Shown: piece by piece, positions 1 through 6,387 of the stretch | Layout of the letters: every line of letters begins with the position of its first letter | Position numbering within the stretch: position 1 is the stretch's first letter | DNA from: Cloacimonetes bacterium UBA6097 | Lineage (GTDB): Bacteria; Cloacimonadota; Cloacimonadia; Cloacimonadales; Cloacimonadaceae | DNA: 64,000 bases | NCBI GenBank assembly: GCA_002435865.1 | Contig: DIWV01000014.1 | Span: 1-64,000 of the forward strand | Direction of reading: 5' to 3' | The notes under the pieces: generated by a model | The model's database searches: none | What the model was told of the DNA's origin: nothing | What the model saw: the letters and a program-made list of their open reading frames with translations, nothing else | Translations under genes and position numbers: made by a program

Positions 1-182
1 TCAACTATATTAGGACTAGACAAAGTTAATGAAAAAGCCGCAAAACCTTGTAATTAATGCAGGAAATCCGGTTGAAATGTCAAAAAAATAAAAGAAAATA
101 ATAAATTGACAAAATTCCAGCCGTTTTGTTTTCTTACAATGTACACTTTTTTAGTCGTTTATCCCAACGGGAGGAGGATGGC

Positions 183-1244
183 ATGAAGGTTATTTTTTTA
201 ATTTTAACACTCCTGGTTTTATCTATTTCACTTTTTTCCAACCCAATAATGCCCATGCTGATGTCTGAAGTCTGGTTTGCGGATAACGGACACTTTATGG
301 TTGAGTTCTATCCTGATGGAATTGTCTACTTTGATGTTCAGGTCTACTTATCAAATGGCGAAGAGAGTTTGCCAATACTCTATGATTTCACAACTGCGCC
401 ATACGATTCAGTTATTGTTATAGATGTTTCAGAAATGATGCCTGATTTAGCGTTCAATCCTTTGGAAGATGAGCTTTTACTTCAGTTTCAAAGTGGAACA
501 TCACTTTATTCAATAGAAGGCTTAAGCTGGGGTAACAGTTTTAGCAACACAATCAATCCACCTTTATCGGGGCAATCGTTAGTACAATTCTGGGATTTTC
601 ATCCGCTGTCAATGGATTATCACTACACTTGGTATAAAGATGAACCCCCTACACCGAATCTGGCAGTTCAGTGGGGGTTAACAATGAATGCACGAGATAC
701 ACTTTGCATCACAATTACTGACCAGAATAACAATCCTGTAATCAATTTACCTATATATTGGCGGGACAATGAGCTTCCATATGGATATACAAATAGCAGT
801 GGTGTTTTTGCAGATACTGTTCTGGCAGGAAGATGGCAGATATTACTCAAGAATCCATTAAACAGTAATATTGTATTCAATCAATCTTATTGGCTTGAGC
901 CAAATGAATGCACTGATATCAATATACAGATAAGCATAACCGGTAATAGCGGGGAGACCACACCTGCTGTTGTTCCCAAAGGATTAAAAGCTTATCCCTC
1001 TCCTTTTAATCAGCAAACTGCAGATGCTATCACCTTTAAGTATGAGGGAGAAACCAAACTAAGCAGGGACACATACATCAGGTTATACGATACAAAGGGA
1101 CGTTTCATACAGCAAATCCAGATGTCCAATAAAGGCACAACAACCTGGAAACCTTCTGCAGAAATAGGCTCCGGGCATTACTTTGCACGGCTCATCAGTG
1201 GAAACAGGATACTGGACACAACGACAATCTCAATAATTAAATAA
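183..1244 (+). CDS. Secreted protein with FlgD/T9SS-type C-terminal module (tandem paralogue 1)
   Basis: The 353-residue product begins with a hydrophobic signal peptide (about residues 1-20, ending near LFSNP) and ends with an 80-residue module of the FlgD-Ig/T9SS tail type (AYPSPFN, then IRLYDTKGRF, GSGHYFARL, ISIIK). It is probably exported to the periplasm or cell surface. The middle, about residues 20-270, matches no family I recognise. It shares its plan with the next gene (motifs WYKDEPPTPN/G and YWLEPN in both), so the two form a tandem pair. I chose the ATG at 183 over an in-frame start at 126 because GGGAGGAGG lies just upstream and the signal peptide follows at once. Function is unknown; a surface adhesin or matrix protein is a guess. 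Confidence 0.8.
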   Translation: MKVIFLILTLLVLSISLFSNPIMPMLMSEVWFADNGHFMVEFYPDGIVYFDVQVYLSNGEESLPILYDFTTAPYDSVIVIDVSEMMPDLAFNPLEDELLLQFQSGTSLYSIEGLSWGNSFSNTINPPLSGQSLVQFWDFHPLSMDYHYTWYKDEPPTPNLAVQWGLTMNARDTLCITITDQNNNPVINLPIYWRDNELPYGYTNSSGVFADTVLAGRWQILLKNPLNSNIVFNQSYWLEPNECTDINIQISITGNSGETTPAVVPKGLKAYPSPFNQQTADAITFKYEGETKLSRDTYIRLYDTKGRFIQQIQMSNKGTTTWKPSAEIGSGHYFARLISGNRILDTTTISIIK

Positions 1245-1263
1245 GGACACATAAGGATATATT

Positions 1264-2325
1264 ATGAAGGCGATAATTCTAACTCTGGCAATTATGATGT
1301 TCACTCTGGCTATAACGGCAAATCCAAACGCTCCAACCTTAATATCTGAGATTTGGTATGACACAGACGGTCATATGATGATGGAACTTCATGGTTCTTT
1401 TTACGATATTAGTATATTACCATCTCAACTATTCTTTTGTAATGGCGACAGTATGGCTTCCTTTCCTCCTGATGTTCTGTTCCCATATTGGGGCAATACT
1501 GTAGTCATTGACGCCACTATAGAATTTCCCAATCTTATTTTTAATCCATCCGGAGATACTTTGACTATTCGCTATATAAATGAAGATTATGGACAGGATA
1601 TTGAATTTGAGAGCTTAAAATGGGGAGATAGTTTTGTGAACGACATAAATCCTCTGCTTCCTGGACAATCATTTGTGCATTGGAGACATTATTATTTTGA
1701 TGGAGATGTAAGGTATTGGTATAAAGATGAGCCACCCACTCCTGGCTTGTATCCTAACGAGCCTATAGCAAGAGACACAGTAAAAGTTATAATAACTAAC
1801 CAAAACGGAGTCCCGTTACCCAATATCAACTTATACAGTTATACTTTGTATAACGTTCCTTTTGGTTGTACTGACAATTCTGGAACCTATATAGATACTC
1901 TCATGGCAGGAAAATTCGCACTAATAGTCAGGCATCCATTAACTAGTGAAATTGTTCATAATCAAAAGTATTGGCTAGAGCCTAATCAGACAACAACTAT
2001 TCCCATAATTATTGACTATGTTGCTAATGATGACAATGTCGTGCCGCATTTGGTTTACAAAGGGTTACATGCTTATCCTACTCCCTTCAATTCAAGCAAG
2101 GCAGATTTCATCACCTTTAAGTATGAGGGAGAAACCAAACTCTGCAGAGAAACACACATCAGATTATACGATACAAAGGGACGTTTCATACAGCAAATCC
2201 AGATGTCCAATAAAGGCTTGACAACATGGAAACCATCTGCAGATATTGGCTCAGGACACTATTTTGCCAGACTTATAAGCGGTAACAGGATACTGGATAC
2301 GATTACTTTTACTATAATAAAATAA
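1264..2325 (+). CDS. Secreted protein with FlgD/T9SS-type C-terminal module (tandem paralogue 2)
   Basis: This 353-residue protein is the same length and design as its upstream neighbour: signal peptide at about residues 1-19 (MKAIILTLAIMMF..), a family-unknown body, and the same C-terminal module (AYPTPFN, IRLYDTKGRF, GSGHYFARL). The body has diverged clearly while the tail stays nearly identical even at DNA level (see findings). It starts 19 bases after the upstream stop behind an AAGGATAT-type site, so the two are probably cotranscribed. The role is unknown; the shared tail suggests the same export or anchoring route. Confidence 0.8.
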   Translation: MKAIILTLAIMMFTLAITANPNAPTLISEIWYDTDGHMMMELHGSFYDISILPSQLFFCNGDSMASFPPDVLFPYWGNTVVIDATIEFPNLIFNPSGDTLTIRYINEDYGQDIEFESLKWGDSFVNDINPLLPGQSFVHWRHYYFDGDVRYWYKDEPPTPGLYPNEPIARDTVKVIITNQNGVPLPNINLYSYTLYNVPFGCTDNSGTYIDTLMAGKFALIVRHPLTSEIVHNQKYWLEPNQTTTIPIIIDYVANDDNVVPHLVYKGLHAYPTPFNSSKADFITFKYEGETKLCRETHIRLYDTKGRFIQQIQMSNKGLTTWKPSADIGSGHYFARLISGNRILDTITFTIIK

Positions 2326-2340
2326 ATACCGGAGCTTATT

Positions 2341-2922
2341 GTGAAATATCTGATTATTAGTTTGTTGTTGATTTGCTGTCTTGGTTTATATGCCAATGAT
2401 TTCAACAGATTGTCTTTCACGCAGGAAAATCTTACCTTCAGGCTTGGCAAGAAAATCTGGAAAGTTGATGGTGACTATTGGTTCACAAATGCAACAGACA
2501 AACCTGTCACTCAAAAGATGTATTTTCCCATACCCGAGGATACATATATAATGCCGGCAGAGGAAATTGAACTCAAACTCAAGAAGCCTTTAAAGGGTCA
2601 GAGTTGCAAGATGTTGTCAGTATCAGAAAAAGGATTTTGGTTTGAGGTTACTCTTCCTGCCAAGACAATTGCAGTCTGCAATATTAAATATCAGCAGAAA
2701 CTATTGGGATGGGTGGCAAAATATGTACTGTTGACTGCAAACAGCTGGGGCAGTCCTCTGGAATATGCCAAATATACATTGATAATGCCTTCCAGTTTCA
2801 AAGCTGCAAAATTGTCTCACAGAAACGCGAAAGTGAAGCAAAAGTGGAACAAACTATATTACACCTGGGAATATACAAATTACCAACCCAAGACAGACTT
2901 TGAAGTGGAGTTCAAATATTAG
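2341..2922 (+). CDS. Small secreted protein, family unknown
   Basis: The 193-residue product has a clear signal peptide (residues 1-18, ending GLYAN) and a beta-rich remainder with patterns such as TNATDKPVTQKMYFPIP, which resembles proteins that describe their own modified ends or a beta-sandwich, but I cannot assign a family. It lacks the FlgD/T9SS-like tail of the two genes before it. The start is GTG at 2341, 15 bases after the previous stop with a CGGAG site, so it is likely the third gene of that operon. Its function is unknown. Confidence 0.7.
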   Translation: MKYLIISLLLICCLGLYANDFNRLSFTQENLTFRLGKKIWKVDGDYWFTNATDKPVTQKMYFPIPEDTYIMPAEEIELKLKKPLKGQSCKMLSVSEKGFWFEVTLPAKTIAVCNIKYQQKLLGWVAKYVLLTANSWGSPLEYAKYTLIMPSSFKAAKLSHRNAKVKQKWNKLYYTWEYTNYQPKTDFEVEFKY

Positions 2923-2945
2923 ATACGTAGATTCACACTGAGACG

Positions 2946-3010
2946 TCGTTCCTGCGCAGGCAGGAATCCATGCTGTTTTGATAGTTTAAGATACCTGCTT
3001 TCGCAGGTAT
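2946..3010. repeat. Dispersed double-hairpin repeat, copy 1
   Basis: Two perfect hairpins lie back to back between convergent genes. TTCCTGC/GCAGGAA has arms at 2949-2955 and 2960-2966. ATACCTGC/GCAGGTAT has arms at 2991-2998 and 3003-3010. Bases 2946-2980 match the reverse complement of 52471-52505 with two mismatches, so this is a mobile or dispersed palindromic element and not a chance hairpin. It may also act as a bidirectional terminator for the convergent genes, although there is no strong T-run. Confidence 0.75.
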
Positions 3011-3038
3011 GACAATCATTTATTGAGAGTATGTCGAC

Positions 3039-4034
3039 TTAATTATGCATATGTTCCTTATCAGTAAACTTCCAGTGGAATCCTTTGTCTTTACCTGTTT
3101 TAAAGTCATATGTTTTAAGGAAATTAATTGCCTGAGGAATTGAAAATCCATTAGGTATCACTACATAATTATTCTTTTCCAATACCTGCTCAAATTCAGC
3201 TTTCCACAATGATTCAGTGATAAAAAGGATGGTATATTCAGCAGAAAAATACATCTGCTCTGGTTTAAGCTCTTTAAACTGAATAACTTTCGGCTGTTCT
3301 AAATATACCTTGCCCAGGCTGTCTGACAAAGCATTGGCATACAAGCTGTCTTGCGGTGAAGAAAGTATAAAAGCAGTGTATTTAGTATCCACAGGACTGA
3401 TAATAACGGCGTTGCTGTCCTTCCAGGCTTTATGAATATTCACACCGCCCTGCCAGATAAACCAGATAGCAATCAAAATTGAAGCGTATCGTGCAGCTTT
3501 TTTAACCGGGCCAATCACTGTAAGCAGTCCGCCAAAAGCCAAAGGAATCAGGAATAGTGTTGTTCCCACAAAGAATCCCGTAAACAGCAAGGTTCCGCCC
3601 AATGCACCGCCCAAATCCACAGACTTGGTAAGAGCAATCAGGAAAGAAGGACAAAAGTTTACACCTGTAAAAATCCCCAGCATAAATGCACTATGTGTAA
3701 ACTTCATCCACGCAGGCACCTTGCATTGCTTTTCAGCTTTGTGAGTACGAACGGCATTTATAATCAGGAAAACTGAGAGCAGGATATAGGATATACCTGT
3801 AAACAGGGTACGTTGCTGCTGTGGAACAAATGAACCCAGCCATCCTGCCAGTGCGCCAAACAGCAAATAGGCAAAAAAGCGTCCTCCACTTATTTCCATG
3901 ACCTTGAGGAAGCTCTTTTTCAGGCTGCGGTCTTCTGAAATAAGGTAGGGCAAATATATGGGAGTGCAGGTCAGCAGGCAGATTGTGCCTGTGGACAGAC
4001 CCAGCAGGAAGCCTTCGATTAAAGTTTTGAACAT
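3039..4034 (-). CDS. CcdA/DsbD/TauE-like polytopic membrane protein with C-terminal soluble domain
   Basis: The 331-residue protein has about six membrane segments in residues 1-205, then a soluble tail of about 125 residues without cysteine. Cysteines sit where CcdA/DsbD transporters keep their redox pair: Cys23 in TCTPIYLPYL near the first helix and Cys128 in NFCPSF in the second half. CcdA-type proteins carry electrons from cytoplasmic thioredoxin across the inner membrane, while the related TauE/UreH-type proteins move anions. The cysteine positions favour electron transfer, but this is an inference. It is the last gene of a minus-strand cluster with a beta-barrel and three ferredoxins, one base after the barrel gene, so a shared job in extracytoplasmic redox chemistry is likely. 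Confidence 0.7.
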   Translation of the reverse strand: MFKTLIEGFLLGLSTGTICLLTCTPIYLPYLISEDRSLKKSFLKVMEISGGRFFAYLLFGALAGWLGSFVPQQQRTLFTGISYILLSVFLIINAVRTHKAEKQCKVPAWMKFTHSAFMLGIFTGVNFCPSFLIALTKSVDLGGALGGTLLFTGFFVGTTLFLIPLAFGGLLTVIGPVKKAARYASILIAIWFIWQGGVNIHKAWKDSNAVIISPVDTKYTAFILSSPQDSLYANALSDSLGKVYLEQPKVIQFKELKPEQMYFSAEYTILFITESLWKAEFEQVLEKNNYVVIPNGFSIPQAINFLKTYDFKTGKDKGFHWKFTDKEHMHN

Positions 4035-4035
4035 C

Positions 4036-5229
4036 TTAGAACATCAGTCTTACGCCGGCTGCAACATATTTTGACAGGTCATCATATTCCGGGTCATCAG
4101 TGTAGATATAATCAACAAAAACCTCGCTCACTGGAGTAAAGAAATACCTTGCCAGTGCTTCATATCGGTTCTGACGTTCCGGCATGAGCTGGAATCCTCC
4201 GCCCAAATAAAGTCTGTCAATAACCTTCATTTCCGTCTTTGCCAGCAGGCCTGTGGATTGATGCCAGAGTTCATCATTTGGCGCATATTTGCCGCCAAGT
4301 TCAACAAAACTGCCCAGCGTAAAGTCATAAGGTAAAGTATATTTAACGGAACCTCTCAGGAAGTGCGAATTAAACAGGAACTGCTGTTCTTCACGTCCAA
4401 AGTAAGAACGGTTTTCATAGTTAAGAAATCCCACGATGTCCGGAGTAAACATCCTGGAATACCTCAGGTTGTGATATATGGGAATCAGCCTGTCGCTGCC
4501 AACAACTTCCAGATAATCGCTCTTTCTCCATTCCACAGATGTCTGACCTGTCAGGTGTTCTACCGGCGATAAATTCATGTTAAGCCTTAATCCTGTCCCG
4601 ATAGTGGAAAGGTCATAATCCTCATAATCTTTGTCCAGGGCAGCTTTTTTATAAGCTGTTACTATTACAGAAACAGGCTTATATACTTCATAAGCAATAT
4701 CCAGGTCTCCCCGTACATTCTCACTTTTAATTTCATCAGTAAATGTATACAAAGGATCGTAGGCAAAATAGCGGTACCTTGCATTCATGGTTGCATCAAC
4801 AGGTCCAAGCTTTATCTTCCCGCTTGCTCCCGCCTGCCTGTATTGTTTTTCATAATAAGGAAAAAACTCTCCCAGGGGATAAATCTCTACAATTGGTTTA
4901 TCTATCAGCTCTGTTCTGAGGAAAACTTTGGCAAACGCATTATCCCAGCTTCTGTAAGCTGAAAGGTTTATCATGTCATAAACCTGTTCCTGGCGTTCAA
5001 TCTGTTTTCCATCAGTATATACAAACCTGTTTTCCAGTTCAATTGTTGTATTTCCAAGGGGTACATAAACGTTTTTATTGATATCAAAACCGGTCATGGC
5101 ATTGCTTGCAGAAGTCCTGAAATTATAAGTAGAGCCAAATACCCAGACAGTTACTTTGGCTGAAAGAACTACGACGAAAAGTGAAGCAGCTATTAATATA
5201 TAGCGTTTTGCGGGCATACTCTTACGCAT
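4036..5229 (-). CDS. Outer-membrane beta-barrel protein
   Basis: The 397-residue product starts with a basic, hydrophobic signal sequence (MRKSMPAKRYILIAASLFVVVLS..). The rest is alternating amphipathic strands rich in Tyr, Arg and Phe, ending in a terminal strand that closes with Phe (KYVAAGVRLMF), a hallmark of outer-membrane barrels. No family is recognised beyond porin-like barrel. I prefer the ATG at 5229, which has AGGA six bases upstream, over 5247. This makes the gene overlap the upstream lipoprotein-ferredoxin by 37 bases, so translation is coupled. Its place between ferredoxins and a CcdA-like protein suggests a passage or docking site in the outer membrane for the same redox system. 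Confidence 0.7.
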   Translation of the reverse strand: MRKSMPAKRYILIAASLFVVVLSAKVTVWVFGSTYNFRTSASNAMTGFDINKNVYVPLGNTTIELENRFVYTDGKQIERQEQVYDMINLSAYRSWDNAFAKVFLRTELIDKPIVEIYPLGEFFPYYEKQYRQAGASGKIKLGPVDATMNARYRYFAYDPLYTFTDEIKSENVRGDLDIAYEVYKPVSVIVTAYKKAALDKDYEDYDLSTIGTGLRLNMNLSPVEHLTGQTSVEWRKSDYLEVVGSDRLIPIYHNLRYSRMFTPDIVGFLNYENRSYFGREEQQFLFNSHFLRGSVKYTLPYDFTLGSFVELGGKYAPNDELWHQSTGLLAKTEMKVIDRLYLGGGFQLMPERQNRYEALARYFFTPVSEVFVDYIYTDDPEYDDLSKYVAAGVRLMF

Positions 5230-5441
5230 AAGCCATCCTGTTTGCAAAGGGTTTGGTCTATTACAGCCTTGCCGTTGTTGTCCAGTTCAATTGCATCATA
5301 AGGACACACTTGCAGGCATCTGCCGCAGCCGTTGCAGGCTGAGCGGTCGATAGTAAACTCTGTAGTAGTGGATTTCTTACAGGCAGAAAGCATTATAACA
5401 AGCATCAGCAGCACAATTAATGGCAATCTCATTTTTCTCAT
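5193..5441 (-). CDS. Lipoprotein 2x[4Fe-4S]-type ferredoxin with Asp-substituted second cluster motif
   Basis: The 82-residue protein has a type II signal peptide with lipobox LSAC (Cys21), so it should be a lipid-anchored protein outside the inner membrane. It is followed by a two-cluster ferredoxin domain. The first motif, CNGCGRCLQVCP, is canonical. The second reads CKQDGLCVRVCP, with Asp in place of the second cysteine, as in ferredoxins that bind a [3Fe-4S] or Asp-ligated [4Fe-4S] cluster. ATG 5441 is chosen because CAGGAG lies six bases upstream and the lipobox then falls at the right distance. It overlaps the upstream ferredoxin by 4 bases (ATGA) and the downstream barrel by 37. Confidence 0.8.
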   Translation of the reverse strand: MRKMRLPLIVLLMLVIMLSACKKSTTTEFTIDRSACNGCGRCLQVCPYDAIELDNNGKAVIDQTLCKQDGLCVRVCPQNAIY

Positions 5442-5683
5442 TTGGGTCTCCTGATTGCCTGATAGTTGCAGGTCTTTACGCAAAAGCCGCAGTCGATGCA
5501 TTTAGCGGGGTCGATTACAGCTCTGTTTCCGACAAGTGTTATTGCCTGGACAGGGCAGTTCTTTACACATTCACCGCAGCCCACGCAAAAGTAACGGCTG
5601 ACATAAGGTTTCATGGTTAAAACTGCACCCAGCAACAGGATAAAGCTTATCAGGACAATGATGGCAACAAGCTTTTTATTCAT
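5438..5683 (-). CDS. Membrane-anchored 2x[4Fe-4S] ferredoxin
   Basis: The 81-residue protein consists of one N-terminal hydrophobic segment (about residues 5-24, KLVAIIVLISFILLLGAV) and a bacterial 2x[4Fe-4S] ferredoxin domain with motifs CVGCGECVKNCP and CIDCGFCVKTCN. The last motif ends CN instead of the usual CP. The positive N-terminus followed by one hydrophobic stretch predicts that the ferredoxin domain faces the periplasm, which is unusual for a low-potential carrier. The start at 5683 has AGGTGG five bases upstream. It sits 12 bases after the preceding gene and overlaps the next by 4. Confidence 0.8.
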   Translation of the reverse strand: MNKKLVAIIVLISFILLLGAVLTMKPYVSRYFCVGCGECVKNCPVQAITLVGNRAVIDPAKCIDCGFCVKTCNYQAIRRPK

Positions 5684-5695
5684 AAACACCACCTG

Positions 5696-6259
5696 TTATT
5701 TAGTTATTGCTTTTACGGGGCATCCGGCAAAGCCTTCTCCGTTTCCTGTAATGCAGGTATTGCAGCCGGTGCATTTGGTCTCGTCGATTACAGCTTTCTG
5801 CATGCCATTGATTTTTTGCATCGATATTGCATTAACCGGACAATTCATAAAACAGAGTCTGCATCCGATGCACTTCTTTGTGTCAGATTTCCAGGTACCA
5901 ACACCTTTCCAGGCAGGATTACCCAAACTGTCTCGAAAAGCGTATTGCTTGCCATTATGCAAAGCTTCCCATACTACTAAAGCTTTCTTACTGGAAAATC
6001 CTTTAACTGTAAGTGTGTCGCCATTGGCAGGATGAAAATCCATACTGTCCATAGCTGCAGGCGGTATCAGACATAAGATGTGCTTGTTTTTGCCTGTCTG
6101 CAGGACTATCTGGTCGTTTTTGACCGTTATCTTGCCGGTCATTTCCTTATAGTCGGATTTATCTGTAACAGCGTACAAAATTCCGCTGACAGCCAAAATC
6201 AATATACAGCAAATCAAAAGAAAGAGCAATCCCTTCTTTTCAAATATTCTCTTCAGCAT
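5696..6259 (-). CDS. Membrane-anchored protein with OB-like domain and two Fe-S motifs
   Basis: The 187-residue protein has one N-terminal membrane anchor (residues 12-31). A soluble beta-rich section (about 45-120, with ITVKNDQIVLQTGKNKHIL and a GDTLTVKGF pattern) resembles an OB-like or DUF4920-type domain, which I cannot name with confidence. A C-terminal ferredoxin part follows. Its first motif, CIGCRLCFMNCP, is canonical. The second, CTGCNTC followed by nine residues and then CP, carries an insertion seen in some electron-transfer ferredoxins. ATG 6259 has GGAGG five bases upstream. It is the first gene of the minus-strand ferredoxin/barrel/CcdA-like cluster, 128 bases downstream of the PreT-PreA gene, so it may have its own promoter. 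Confidence 0.75.
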   Translation of the reverse strand: MLKRIFEKKGLLFLLICCILILAVSGILYAVTDKSDYKEMTGKITVKNDQIVLQTGKNKHILCLIPPAAMDSMDFHPANGDTLTVKGFSSKKALVVWEALHNGKQYAFRDSLGNPAWKGVGTWKSDTKKCIGCRLCFMNCPVNAISMQKINGMQKAVIDETKCTGCNTCITGNGEGFAGCPVKAITK

Positions 6260-6387
6260 AAGTACCTCCACGGAAAACAAATCTGATGTCTTCTTAAAAA
6301 TTAACTTTTATTGTAAAGCAATTTCCTGTCCACATTTATCATAGGTTTTAAATGACCAGCCTGTTCTTATCCGCAACAAAGGCAGGA

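Noticed and set aside
106..140. Promoter of the first secreted-protein gene (TTGACA at 106-111)
   Set aside because: The only good -10 match, TACAAT at 135-140, is 23 bases away, too far for a standard promoter.
183..2325. A type IX secretion system locus
   Set aside because: Only the tail modules of cargo-like proteins are present; no T9SS component gene is in the window, and FlgD-Ig-type tails occur outside T9SS bacteria.
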